DNA from: Arcuatula senhousia | Taxonomy: Eukaryota; Mollusca; Bivalvia; Mytilida; Mytilidae | Length of the DNA: 64,000 bases | Reading direction: 5' to 3' | Assembly: GCA_963971305.1 (NCBI GenBank) | Contig: OZ020305.1 | Span: forward strand, 6,667,001 to 6,731,000 | Shown here: positions 1 to 15,000 of the stretch, piece after piece | Layout: the number at the start of each line of letters is the position of its first letter | Position numbering within the stretch: position 1 is the stretch's first letter | The notes under the pieces: generated by a model | What the model was told of the DNA's origin: nothing | Databases searched by the model: none | Seen by the model: only the letters and a program-made list of their open reading frames with translations | Made by a program: the position numbers and the translations under genes

Positions 1-3000
1 TCTTGCGCGGGTGGACGTCAAAACATGGATGCTATTAAAATATAGTGCCTTTTCTCTGTGTTGTTTGCAGCATTCATTTTCAAGCATTTGTTTCTAACTT
101 TTGGCTCTTATTGATGGTAAGACACCACACTATGACATCATTAACTTTTAGAAATGAGAAAATTGCATTTTCAAATAAAAAAGTATTCATGAAAAGGGGG
201 GATTTTTGCTTTTTGAAGTGAAAGTGAAAGTAGAAAAAAAATATTTTTAGTTCAAACTTCTGTGGTGTACCAAAGTTCGTGGCACTTTTTTTCATTTCCC
301 CCTTCAAAATGTCTTTTGACACTTCTTTTATTGAAAAAATGTAGCAAAAGTTTTATTGAATCATTTTAAGTATTTTTAAAAAAATTCCGAAAATCTCAGG
401 TGTACTATTGAAGTCTATGGGAAAAACAATACAAGACTGAGACCTGAGTACTGGTTTTCATAGTAAAGTTGAATATCAAATAAGTGTTTTTTATCTGTTT
501 TATTCCATTGAAAACCACATTGTTGACCACTTTATGAAGAATTTTAAAACTTTTTTCCTGATTTGCTAAAGCTACCCTTCATTTTTTGCTTAAATGGTAC
601 TTTTTAACCAAATTTGGACATTCAATTAGACTTTGTCTTTAATATGAGAAAAAGTGGATTTAGAAGTCTATAGTTTTTAGTTTTAGTAAGAATAACTTTA
701 TAGCATAGCATTCATTCAATTTAAACTGCTATATTTCATCCACTTTAATTTTTTCAGCACTTTGCATATGTTTAATTGAAACTAAGAAATTATGGCTTTC
801 TTTACATATCCACACATATGGGAATTGGTCTGTTTTTAGAAATGATGACTTTCTAACCAAACACATGGTGTGAAAATGTTCTAGATATACTTTATGATTG
901 ATTTCAGTCAAAAAACTCCAAATTAGTTCAATATTTTATTCTTTATGGTGTTTTGTGATGTGCAAAATATAGGCTTCTTGTGTGCGGTAAGTTAAAAACT
1001 GTGATTTTACAGTAAATCAGACCACTTTCTGTAAAAATCTGATAAGCTTGCACAATATCTTGGTGATTTCTGTGTTGTACACCTTCTTTTCATAGACCAA
1101 CTTAAGTTTCAACAGCCTAATATCTGAATTCCTTGAAAAAGTTGGCTTATTATGTATGCCTGGGGCACCAATTTCACCTGAAAAATTCTTAATTTAGCAT
1201 ATAAAATCCATCTCAATTCCAAATCATGTTTTTCATTCCACATGTATCAATCTATTTACCATAGTCTTGCCAATTTTGTCATATTCAAGCACTTAATAGG
1301 CCTGGTTTAGATATTTGGATAAACAAGAGGCTCCAAGTTGTCTTTGTAGTAAAAAATGTGGTTCTGAACATAGTTTTTTCCTTCTTGAAGGTCTAAAAAC
1401 CCCAACATGATAATTTATATGCACTCAAATCCTTGCTCAGGTATTATTGGCATCTTTTCAACCCATATCTTCTGTTTGAATATAACCCAACAATTACAGA
1501 AACATAAAGTGTTCATTTTAAGTCACTACAGAGAAAACTGGCCAAAACCTAGAAGAGGGTACCCTTTTTAAAATTGTAATAAAAAAATCCATGAAAGCAT
1601 TATGGCAATGATTTTTTCTTAGTTTTATTGAGAAATGTCTAAGGAAACAGAAAAACAACAACATTTAGAATTATTTAATCATCTTTGACCCTAATAGGTA
1701 CCAGTCTTGTATTGTAAGTTCTTGCGCGGGTGGACGTCAAAACATGGATGCTATTAAAATATAGTGCCTTTTCTCTGTGTTGTTTGCAGCATTCATTTTC
1801 AAGCATTTGTTTCTAACTTTTGGCTCTTATTGATGGTAAGACACCACACTATGACATCATTAACTTTTAGAAATGAGAAAATTGCATTTTCAAATAAAAA
1901 AGTATTCATGAAAAGGGGGGATTTTTGCTTTTTGAAGTGAAAGTGAAAGTAGAAAAAAAATATTTTTAGTTCAAACTTCTGTGGTGTACCAAAGTTCGTG
2001 GCACTTTTTTTCATTTCCCCCTTCAAAATGTCTTTTGACACTTCTTTTATTGAAAAAATGTAGCAAAAGTTTTATTGAATCATTTTAAGTATTTTTAAAA
2101 AAATTCCGAAAATCTCAGGTGTACTATTGAAGTCTATGGGAAAAACAATACAAGACTGAGACCTGAGTACTGGTTTTCATAGTAAAGTTGAATATCAAAT
2201 AAGTGTTTTTTATCTGTTTTATTCCATTGAAAACCACATTGTTGACCACTTTATGAAGAATTTTAAAACTTTTTTCCTGATTTGCTAAAGCTACCCTTCA
2301 TTTTTTGCTTAAATGGTACTTTTTAACCAAATTTGGACATTCAATTAGACTTTGTCTTTAATATGAGAAAAAGTGGATTTAGAAGTCTATAGTTTTTAGT
2401 TTTAGTAAGAATAACTTTATAGCATAGCATTCATTCAATTTAAACTGCTATATTTCATCCACTTTAATTTTTTCAGCACTTTGCATATGTTTAATTGAAA
2501 CTAAGAAATTATGGCTTTCTTTACATATCCACACATATGGGAATTGGTCTGTTTTTAGAAATGATGACTTTCTAACCAAACACATGGTGTGAAAATGTTC
2601 TAGATATACTTTATGATTGATTTCAGTCAAAAAACTCCAAATTAGTTCAATATTTTATTCTTTATGGTGTTTTGTGATGTGCAAAATATAGGCTTCTTGT
2701 GTGCGGTAAGTTAAAAACTGTGATTTTACAGTAAATCAGACCACTTTCTGTAAAAATCTGATAAGCTTGCACAATATCTTGGTGATTTCTGTGTTGTACA
2801 CCTTCTTTTCATAGACCAACTTAAGTTTCAACAGCCTAATATCTGAATTCCTTGAAAAAGTTGGCTTATTATGTATGCCTGGGGCACCAATTTCACCTGA
2901 AAAATTCTTAATTTAGCATATAAAATCCATCTCAATTCCAAATCATGTTTTTCATTCCACATGTATCAATCTATTTACCATAGTCTTGCCAATTTTGTCA

Positions 3001-6000
3001 TATTCAAGCACTTAATAGGCCTGGTTTAGATATTTGGATAAACAAGAGGCTCCAAGTTGTCTTTGTAGTAAAAAATGTGGTTCTGAACATAGTTTTTTCC
3101 TTCTTGAAGGTCTAAAAACCCCAACATGATAATTTATATGCACTCAAATCCTTGCTCAGGTATTATTGGCATCTTTTCAACCCATATCTTCTGTTTGAAT
3201 ATAACCCAACAATTACAGAAACATAAAGTGTTCATTTTAAGTCACTACAGAGAAAACTGGCCAAAACCTAGAAGAGGGTACCCTTTTTAAAATTGTAATA
3301 AAAAAATCCATGAAAGCATTATGGCAATGATTTTTTCTTAGTTTTATTGAGAAATGTCTAAGGAAACAGAAAAACAACAACATTTAGAATTATTTAATCA
3401 TCTTTGACCCTAATAGGTACCAGTCTTGTATTGTAAGTTCTTGCGCGGGTGGACGTCAAAACATGGATGCTATTAAAATATAGTGCCTTTTCTCTGTGTT
3501 GTTTGCAGCATTCATTTTCAAGCATTTGTTTCTAACTTTTGGCTCTTATTGATGGTAAGACACCACACTATGACATCATTAACTTTTAGAAATGAGAAAA
3601 TTGCATTTTCAAATAAAAAAGTATTCATGAAAAGGGGGGATTTTTGCTTTTTGAAGTGAAAGTGAAAGTAGAAAAAAAATATTTTTAGTTCAAACTTCTG
3701 TGGTGTACCAAAGTTCGTGGCACTTTTTTTCATTTCCCCCTTCAAAATGTCTTTTGACACTTCTTTTATTGAAAAAATGTAGCAAAAGTTTTATTGAATC
3801 ATTTTAAGTATTTTTAAAAAAATTCCGAAAATCTCAGGTGTACTATTGAAGTCTATGGGAAAAACAATACAAGACTGAGACCTGAGTACTGGTTTTCATA
3901 GTAAAGTTGAATATCAAATAAGTGTTTTTTATCTGTTTTATTCCATTGAAAACCACATTGTTGACCACTTTATGAAGAATTTTAAAACTTTTTTCCTGAT
4001 TTGCTAAAGCTACCCTTCATTTTTTGCTTAAATGGTACTTTTTAACCAAATTTGGACATTCAATTAGACTTTGTCTTTAATATGAGAAAAAGTGGATTTA
4101 GAAGTCTATAGTTTTTAGTTTTAGTAAGAATAACTTTATAGCATAGCATTCATTCAATTTAAACTGCTATATTTCATCCACTTTAATTTTTTCAGCACTT
4201 TGCATATGTTTAATTGAAACTAAGAAATTATGGCTTTCTTTACATATCCACACATATGGGAATTGGTCTGTTTTTAGAAATGATGACTTTCTAACCAAAC
4301 ACATGGTGTGAAAATGTTCTAGATATACTTTATGATTGATTTCAGTCAAAAAACTCCAAATTAGTTCAATATTTTATTCTTTATGGTGTTTTGTGATGTG
4401 CAAAATATAGGCTTCTTGTGTGCGGTAAGTTAAAAACTGTGATTTTACAGTAAATCAGACCACTTTCTGTAAAAATCTGATAAGCTTGCACAATATCTTG
4501 GTGATTTCTGTGTTGTACACCTTCTTTTCATAGACCAACTTAAGTTTCAACAGCCTAATATCTGAATTCCTTGAAAAAGTTGGCTTATTATGTATGCCTG
4601 GGGCACCAATTTCACCTGAAAAATTCTTAATTTAGCATATAAAATCCATCTCAATTCCAAATCATGTTTTTCATTCCACATGTATCAATCTATTTACCAT
4701 AGTCTTGCCAATTTTGTCATATTCAAGCACTTAATAGGCCTGGTTTAGATATTTGGATAAACAAGAGGCTCCAAGTTGTCTTTGTAGTAAAAAATGTGGT
4801 TCTGAACATAGTTTTTTCCTTCTTGAAGGTCTAAAAACCCCAACATGATAATTTATATGCACTCAAATCCTTGCTCAGGTATTATTGGCATCTTTTCAAC
4901 CCATATCTTCTGTTTGAATATAACCCAACAATTACAGAAACATAAAGTGTTCATTTTAAGTCACTACAGAGAAAACTGGCCAAAACCTAGAAGAGGGTAC
5001 CCTTTTTAAAATTGTAATAAAAAAATCCATGAAAGCATTATGGCAATGATTTTTTCTTAGTTTTATTGAGAAATGTCTAAGGAAACAGAAAAACAACAAC
5101 ATTTAGAATTATTTAATCATCTTTGACCCTAATAGGTACCAGTCTTGTATTGTAAGTTCTTGCGCGGGTGGACGTCAAAACATGGATGCTATTAAAATAT
5201 AGTGCCTTTTCTCTGTGTTGTTTGCAGCATTCATTTTCAAGCATTTGTTTCTAACTTTTGGCTCTTATTGATGGTAAGACACCACACTATGACATCATTA
5301 ACTTTTAGAAATGAGAAAATTGCATTTTCAAATAAAAAAGTATTCATGAAAAGGGGGGATTTTTGCTTTTTGAAGTGAAAGTGAAAGTAGAAAAAAAATA
5401 TTTTTAGTTCAAACTTCTGTGGTGTACCAAAGTTCGTGGCACTTTTTTTCATTTCCCCCTTCAAAATGTCTTTTGACACTTCTTTTATTGAAAAAATGTA
5501 GCAAAAGTTTTATTGAATCATTTTAAGTATTTTTAAAAAAATTCCGAAAATCTCAGGTGTACTATTGAAGTCTATGGGAAAAACAATACAAGACTGAGAC
5601 CTGAGTACTGGTTTTCATAGTAAAGTTGAATATCAAATAAGTGTTTTTTATCTGTTTTATTCCATTGAAAACCACATTGTTGACCACTTTATGAAGAATT
5701 TTAAAACTTTTTTCCTGATTTGCTAAAGCTACCCTTCATTTTTTGCTTAAATGGTACTTTTTAACCAAATTTGGACATTCAATTAGACTTTGTCTTTAAT
5801 ATGAGAAAAAGTGGATTTAGAAGTCTATAGTTTTTAGTTTTAGTAAGAATAACTTTATAGCATAGCATTCATTCAATTTAAACTGCTATATTTCATCCAC
5901 TTTAATTTTTTCAGCACTTTGCATATGTTTAATTGAAACTAAGAAATTATGGCTTTCTTTACATATCCACACATATGGGAATTGGTCTGTTTTTAGAAAT

Positions 6001-9000
6001 GATGACTTTCTAACCAAACACATGGTGTGAAAATGTTCTAGATATACTTTATGATTGATTTCAGTCAAAAAACTCCAAATTAGTTCAATATTTTATTCTT
6101 TATGGTGTTTTGTGATGTGCAAAATATAGGCTTCTTGTGTGCGGTAAGTTAAAAACTGTGATTTTACAGTAAATCAGACCACTTTCTGTAAAAATCTGAT
6201 AAGCTTGCACAATATCTTGGTGATTTCTGTGTTGTACACCTTCTTTTCATAGACCAACTTAAGTTTCAACAGCCTAATATCTGAATTCCTTGAAAAAGTT
6301 GGCTTATTATGTATGCCTGGGGCACCAATTTCACCTGAAAAATTCTTAATTTAGCATATAAAATCCATCTCAATTCCAAATCATGTTTTTCATTCCACAT
6401 GTATCAATCTATTTACCATAGTCTTGCCAATTTTGTCATATTCAAGCACTTAATAGGCCTGGTTTAGATATTTGGATAAACAAGAGGCTCCAAGTTGTCT
6501 TTGTAGTAAAAAATGTGGTTCTGAACATAGTTTTTTCCTTCTTGAAGGTCTAAAAACCCCAACATGATAATTTATATGCACTCAAATCCTTGCTCAGGTA
6601 TTATTGGCATCTTTTCAACCCATATCTTCTGTTTGAATATAACCCAACAATTACAGAAACATAAAGTGTTCATTTTAAGTCACTACAGAGAAAACTGGCC
6701 AAAACCTAGAAGAGGGTACCCTTTTTAAAATTGTAATAAAAAAATCCATGAAAGCATTATGGCAATGATTTTTTCTTAGTTTTATTGAGAAATGTCTAAG
6801 GAAACAGAAAAACAACAACATTTAGAATTATTTAATCATCTTTGACCCTAATAGGTACCAGTCTTGTATTGTAAGTTCTTGCGCGGGTGGACGTCAAAAC
6901 ATGGATGCTATTAAAATATAGTGCCTTTTCTCTGTGTTGTTTGCAGCATTCATTTTCAAGCATTTGTTTCTAACTTTTGGCTCTTATTGATGGTAAGACA
7001 CCACACTATGACATCATTAACTTTTAGAAATGAGAAAATTGCATTTTCAAATAAAAAAGTATTCATGAAAAGGGGGGATTTTTGCTTTTTGAAGTGAAAG
7101 TGAAAGTAGAAAAAAAATATTTTTAGTTCAAACTTCTGTGGTGTACCAAAGTTCGTGGCACTTTTTTTCATTTCCCCCTTCAAAATGTCTTTTGACACTT
7201 CTTTTATTGAAAAAATGTAGCAAAAGTTTTATTGAATCATTTTAAGTATTTTTAAAAAAATTCCGAAAATCTCAGGTGTACTATTGAAGTCTATGGGAAA
7301 AACAATACAAGACTGAGACCTGAGTACTGGTTTTCATAGTAAAGTTGAATATCAAATAAGTGTTTTTTATCTGTTTTATTCCATTGAAAACCACATTGTT
7401 GACCACTTTATGAAGAATTTTAAAACTTTTTTCCTGATTTGCTAAAGCTACCCTTCATTTTTTGCTTAAATGGTACTTTTTAACCAAATTTGGACATTCA
7501 ATTAGACTTTGTCTTTAATATGAGAAAAAGTGGATTTAGAAGTCTATAGTTTTTAGTTTTAGTAAGAATAACTTTATAGCATAGCATTCATTCAATTTAA
7601 ACTGCTATATTTCATCCACTTTAATTTTTTCAGCACTTTGCATATGTTTAATTGAAACTAAGAAATTATGGCTTTCTTTACATATCCACACATATGGGAA
7701 TTGGTCTGTTTTTAGAAATGATGACTTTCTAACCAAACACATGGTGTGAAAATGTTCTAGATATACTTTATGATTGATTTCAGTCAAAAAACTCCAAATT
7801 AGTTCAATATTTTATTCTTTATGGTGTTTTGTGATGTGCAAAATATAGGCTTCTTGTGTGCGGTAAGTTAAAAACTGTGATTTTACAGTAAATCAGACCA
7901 CTTTCTGTAAAAATCTGATAAGCTTGCACAATATCTTGGTGATTTCTGTGTTGTACACCTTCTTTTCATAGACCAACTTAAGTTTCAACAGCCTAATATC
8001 TGAATTCCTTGAAAAAGTTGGCTTATTATGTATGCCTGGGGCACCAATTTCACCTGAAAAATTCTTAATTTAGCATATAAAATCCATCTCAATTCCAAAT
8101 CATGTTTTTCATTCCACATGTATCAATCTATTTACCATAGTCTTGCCAATTTTGTCATATTCAAGCACTTAATAGGCCTGGTTTAGATATTTGGATAAAC
8201 AAGAGGCTCCAAGTTGTCTTTGTAGTAAAAAATGTGGTTCTGAACATAGTTTTTTCCTTCTTGAAGGTCTAAAAACCCCAACATGATAATTTATATGCAC
8301 TCAAATCCTTGCTCAGGTATTATTGGCATCTTTTCAACCCATATCTTCTGTTTGAATATAACCCAACAATTACAGAAACATAAAGTGTTCATTTTAAGTC
8401 ACTACAGAGAAAACTGGCCAAAACCTAGAAGAGGGTACCCTTTTTAAAATTGTAATAAAAAAATCCATGAAAGCATTATGGCAATGATTTTTTCTTAGTT
8501 TTATTGAGAAATGTCTAAGGAAACAGAAAAACAACAACATTTAGAATTATTTAATCATCTTTGACCCTAATAGGTACCAGTCTTGTATTGTAAGTTCTTG
8601 CGCGGGTGGACGTCAAAACATGGATGCTATTAAAATATAGTGCCTTTTCTCTGTGTTGTTTGCAGCATTCATTTTCAAGCATTTGTTTCTAACTTTTGGC
8701 TCTTATTGATGGTAAGACACCACACTATGACATCATTAACTTTTAGAAATGAGAAAATTGCATTTTCAAATAAAAAAGTATTCATGAAAAGGGGGGATTT
8801 TTGCTTTTTGAAGTGAAAGTGAAAGTAGAAAAAAAATATTTTTAGTTCAAACTTCTGTGGTGTACCAAAGTTCGTGGCACTTTTTTTCATTTCCCCCTTC
8901 AAAATGTCTTTTGACACTTCTTTTATTGAAAAAATGTAGCAAAAGTTTTATTGAATCATTTTAAGTATTTTTAAAAAAATTCCGAAAATCTCAGGTGTAC

Positions 9001-12000
9001 TATTGAAGTCTATGGGAAAAACAATACAAGACTGAGACCTGAGTACTGGTTTTCATAGTAAAGTTGAATATCAAATAAGTGTTTTTTATCTGTTTTATTC
9101 CATTGAAAACCACATTGTTGACCACTTTATGAAGAATTTTAAAACTTTTTTCCTGATTTGCTAAAGCTACCCTTCATTTTTTGCTTAAATGGTACTTTTT
9201 AACCAAATTTGGACATTCAATTAGACTTTGTCTTTAATATGAGAAAAAGTGGATTTAGAAGTCTATAGTTTTTAGTTTTAGTAAGAATAACTTTATAGCA
9301 TAGCATTCATTCAATTTAAACTGCTATATTTCATCCACTTTAATTTTTTCAGCACTTTGCATATGTTTAATTGAAACTAAGAAATTATGGCTTTCTTTAC
9401 ATATCCACACATATGGGAATTGGTCTGTTTTTAGAAATGATGACTTTCTAACCAAACACATGGTGTGAAAATGTTCTAGATATACTTTATGATTGATTTC
9501 AGTCAAAAAACTCCAAATTAGTTCAATATTTTATTCTTTATGGTGTTTTGTGATGTGCAAAATATAGGCTTCTTGTGTGCGGTAAGTTAAAAACTGTGAT
9601 TTTACAGTAAATCAGACCACTTTCTGTAAAAATCTGATAAGCTTGCACAATATCTTGGTGATTTCTGTGTTGTACACCTTCTTTTCATAGACCAACTTAA
9701 GTTTCAACAGCCTAATATCTGAATTCCTTGAAAAAGTTGGCTTATTATGTATGCCTGGGGCACCAATTTCACCTGAAAAATTCTTAATTTAGCATATAAA
9801 ATCCATCTCAATTCCAAATCATGTTTTTCATTCCACATGTATCAATCTATTTACCATAGTCTTGCCAATTTTGTCATATTCAAGCACTTAATAGGCCTGG
9901 TTTAGATATTTGGATAAACAAGAGGCTCCAAGTTGTCTTTGTAGTAAAAAATGTGGTTCTGAACATAGTTTTTTCCTTCTTGAAGGTCTAAAAACCCCAA
10001 CATGATAATTTATATGCACTCAAATCCTTGCTCAGGTATTATTGGCATCTTTTCAACCCATATCTTCTGTTTGAATATAACCCAACAATTACAGAAACAT
10101 AAAGTGTTCATTTTAAGTCACTACAGAGAAAACTGGCCAAAACCTAGAAGAGGGTACCCTTTTTAAAATTGTAATAAAAAAATCCATGAAAGCATTATGG
10201 CAATGATTTTTTCTTAGTTTTATTGAGAAATGTCTAAGGAAACAGAAAAACAACAACATTTAGAATTATTTAATCATCTTTGACCCTAATAGGTACCAGT
10301 CTTGTATTGTAAGTTCTTGCGCGGGTGGACGTCAAAACATGGATGCTATTAAAATATAGTGCCTTTTCTCTGTGTTGTTTGCAGCATTCATTTTCAAGCA
10401 TTTGTTTCTAACTTTTGGCTCTTATTGATGGTAAGACACCACACTATGACATCATTAACTTTTAGAAATGAGAAAATTGCATTTTCAAATAAAAAAGTAT
10501 TCATGAAAAGGGGGGATTTTTGCTTTTTGAAGTGAAAGTGAAAGTAGAAAAAAAATATTTTTAGTTCAAACTTCTGTGGTGTACCAAAGTTCGTGGCACT
10601 TTTTTTCATTTCCCCCTTCAAAATGTCTTTTGACACTTCTTTTATTGAAAAAATGTAGCAAAAGTTTTATTGAATCATTTTAAGTATTTTTAAAAAAATT
10701 CCGAAAATCTCAGGTGTACTATTGAAGTCTATGGGAAAAACAATACAAGACTGAGACCTGAGTACTGGTTTTCATAGTAAAGTTGAATATCAAATAAGTG
10801 TTTTTTATCTGTTTTATTCCATTGAAAACCACATTGTTGACCACTTTATGAAGAATTTTAAAACTTTTTTCCTGATTTGCTAAAGCTACCCTTCATTTTT
10901 TGCTTAAATGGTACTTTTTAACCAAATTTGGACATTCAATTAGACTTTGTCTTTAATATGAGAAAAAGTGGATTTAGAAGTCTATAGTTTTTAGTTTTAG
11001 TAAGAATAACTTTATAGCATAGCATTCATTCAATTTAAACTGCTATATTTCATCCACTTTAATTTTTTCAGCACTTTGCATATGTTTAATTGAAACTAAG
11101 AAATTATGGCTTTCTTTACATATCCACACATATGGGAATTGGTCTGTTTTTAGAAATGATGACTTTCTAACCAAACACATGGTGTGAAAATGTTCTAGAT
11201 ATACTTTATGATTGATTTCAGTCAAAAAACTCCAAATTAGTTCAATATTTTATTCTTTATGGTGTTTTGTGATGTGCAAAATATAGGCTTCTTGTGTGCG
11301 GTAAGTTAAAAACTGTGATTTTACAGTAAATCAGACCACTTTCTGTAAAAATCTGATAAGCTTGCACAATATCTTGGTGATTTCTGTGTTGTACACCTTC
11401 TTTTCATAGACCAACTTAAGTTTCAACAGCCTAATATCTGAATTCCTTGAAAAAGTTGGCTTATTATGTATGCCTGGGGCACCAATTTCACCTGAAAAAT
11501 TCTTAATTTAGCATATAAAATCCATCTCAATTCCAAATCATGTTTTTCATTCCACATGTATCAATCTATTTACCATAGTCTTGCCAATTTTGTCATATTC
11601 AAGCACTTAATAGGCCTGGTTTAGATATTTGGATAAACAAGAGGCTCCAAGTTGTCTTTGTAGTAAAAAATGTGGTTCTGAACATAGTTTTTTCCTTCTT
11701 GAAGGTCTAAAAACCCCAACATGATAATTTATATGCACTCAAATCCTTGCTCAGGTATTATTGGCATCTTTTCAACCCATATCTTCTGTTTGAATATAAC
11801 CCAACAATTACAGAAACATAAAGTGTTCATTTTAAGTCACTACAGAGAAAACTGGCCAAAACCTAGAAGAGGGTACCCTTTTTAAAATTGTAATAAAAAA
11901 ATCCATGAAAGCATTATGGCAATGATTTTTTCTTAGTTTTATTGAGAAATGTCTAAGGAAACAGAAAAACAACAACATTTAGAATTATTTAATCATCTTT

Positions 12001-15000
12001 GACCCTAATAGGTACCAGTCTTGTATTGTAAGTTCTTGCGCGGGTGGACGTCAAAACATGGATGCTATTAAAATATAGTGCCTTTTCTCTGTGTTGTTTG
12101 CAGCATTCATTTTCAAGCATTTGTTTCTAACTTTTGGCTCTTATTGATGGTAAGACACCACACTATGACATCATTAACTTTTAGAAATGAGAAAATTGCA
12201 TTTTCAAATAAAAAAGTATTCATGAAAAGGGGGGATTTTTGCTTTTTGAAGTGAAAGTGAAAGTAGAAAAAAAATATTTTTAGTTCAAACTTCTGTGGTG
12301 TACCAAAGTTCGTGGCACTTTTTTTCATTTCCCCCTTCAAAATGTCTTTTGACACTTCTTTTATTGAAAAAATGTAGCAAAAGTTTTATTGAATCATTTT
12401 AAGTATTTTTAAAAAAATTCCGAAAATCTCAGGTGTACTATTGAAGTCTATGGGAAAAACAATACAAGACTGAGACCTGAGTACTGGTTTTCATAGTAAA
12501 GTTGAATATCAAATAAGTGTTTTTTATCTGTTTTATTCCATTGAAAACCACATTGTTGACCACTTTATGAAGAATTTTAAAACTTTTTTCCTGATTTGCT
12601 AAAGCTACCCTTCATTTTTTGCTTAAATGGTACTTTTTAACCAAATTTGGACATTCAATTAGACTTTGTCTTTAATATGAGAAAAAGTGGATTTAGAAGT
12701 CTATAGTTTTTAGTTTTAGTAAGAATAACTTTATAGCATAGCATTCATTCAATTTAAACTGCTATATTTCATCCACTTTAATTTTTTCAGCACTTTGCAT
12801 ATGTTTAATTGAAACTAAGAAATTATGGCTTTCTTTACATATCCACACATATGGGAATTGGTCTGTTTTTAGAAATGATGACTTTCTAACCAAACACATG
12901 GTGTGAAAATGTTCTAGATATACTTTATGATTGATTTCAGTCAAAAAACTCCAAATTAGTTCAATATTTTATTCTTTATGGTGTTTTGTGATGTGCAAAA
13001 TATAGGCTTCTTGTGTGCGGTAAGTTAAAAACTGTGATTTTACAGTAAATCAGACCACTTTCTGTAAAAATCTGATAAGCTTGCACAATATCTTGGTGAT
13101 TTCTGTGTTGTACACCTTCTTTTCATAGACCAACTTAAGTTTCAACAGCCTAATATCTGAATTCCTTGAAAAAGTTGGCTTATTATGTATGCCTGGGGCA
13201 CCAATTTCACCTGAAAAATTCTTAATTTAGCATATAAAATCCATCTCAATTCCAAATCATGTTTTTCATTCCACATGTATCAATCTATTTACCATAGTCT
13301 TGCCAATTTTGTCATATTCAAGCACTTAATAGGCCTGGTTTAGATATTTGGATAAACAAGAGGCTCCAAGTTGTCTTTGTAGTAAAAAATGTGGTTCTGA
13401 ACATAGTTTTTTCCTTCTTGAAGGTCTAAAAACCCCAACATGATAATTTATATGCACTCAAATCCTTGCTCAGGTATTATTGGCATCTTTTCAACCCATA
13501 TCTTCTGTTTGAATATAACCCAACAATTACAGAAACATAAAGTGTTCATTTTAAGTCACTACAGAGAAAACTGGCCAAAACCTAGAAGAGGGTACCCTTT
13601 TTAAAATTGTAATAAAAAAATCCATGAAAGCATTATGGCAATGATTTTTTCTTAGTTTTATTGAGAAATGTCTAAGGAAACAGAAAAACAACAACATTTA
13701 GAATTATTTAATCATCTTTGACCCTAATAGGTACCAGTCTTGTATTGTAAGTTCTTGCGCGGGTGGACGTCAAAACATGGATGCTATTAAAATATAGTGC
13801 CTTTTCTCTGTGTTGTTTGCAGCATTCATTTTCAAGCATTTGTTTCTAACTTTTGGCTCTTATTGATGGTAAGACACCACACTATGACATCATTAACTTT
13901 TAGAAATGAGAAAATTGCATTTTCAAATAAAAAAGTATTCATGAAAAGGGGGGATTTTTGCTTTTTGAAGTGAAAGTGAAAGTAGAAAAAAAATATTTTT
14001 AGTTCAAACTTCTGTGGTGTACCAAAGTTCGTGGCACTTTTTTTCATTTCCCCCTTCAAAATGTCTTTTGACACTTCTTTTATTGAAAAAATGTAGCAAA
14101 AGTTTTATTGAATCATTTTAAGTATTTTTAAAAAAATTCCGAAAATCTCAGGTGTACTATTGAAGTCTATGGGAAAAACAATACAAGACTGAGACCTGAG
14201 TACTGGTTTTCATAGTAAAGTTGAATATCAAATAAGTGTTTTTTATCTGTTTTATTCCATTGAAAACCACATTGTTGACCACTTTATGAAGAATTTTAAA
14301 ACTTTTTTCCTGATTTGCTAAAGCTACCCTTCATTTTTTGCTTAAATGGTACTTTTTAACCAAATTTGGACATTCAATTAGACTTTGTCTTTAATATGAG
14401 AAAAAGTGGATTTAGAAGTCTATAGTTTTTAGTTTTAGTAAGAATAACTTTATAGCATAGCATTCATTCAATTTAAACTGCTATATTTCATCCACTTTAA
14501 TTTTTTCAGCACTTTGCATATGTTTAATTGAAACTAAGAAATTATGGCTTTCTTTACATATCCACACATATGGGAATTGGTCTGTTTTTAGAAATGATGA
14601 CTTTCTAACCAAACACATGGTGTGAAAATGTTCTAGATATACTTTATGATTGATTTCAGTCAAAAAACTCCAAATTAGTTCAATATTTTATTCTTTATGG
14701 TGTTTTGTGATGTGCAAAATATAGGCTTCTTGTGTGCGGTAAGTTAAAAACTGTGATTTTACAGTAAATCAGACCACTTTCTGTAAAAATCTGATAAGCT
14801 TGCACAATATCTTGGTGATTTCTGTGTTGTACACCTTCTTTTCATAGACCAACTTAAGTTTCAACAGCCTAATATCTGAATTCCTTGAAAAAGTTGGCTT
14901 ATTATGTATGCCTGGGGCACCAATTTCACCTGAAAAATTCTTAATTTAGCATATAAAATCCATCTCAATTCCAAATCATGTTTTTCATTCCACATGTATC

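Noticed and set aside
80..911. Two small ORFs (80 and 60 codons) repeated in every satellite unit
   Set aside because: No domain, composition as expected from AT-rich chance frames, and identity between copies only reflects identity of the whole unit.
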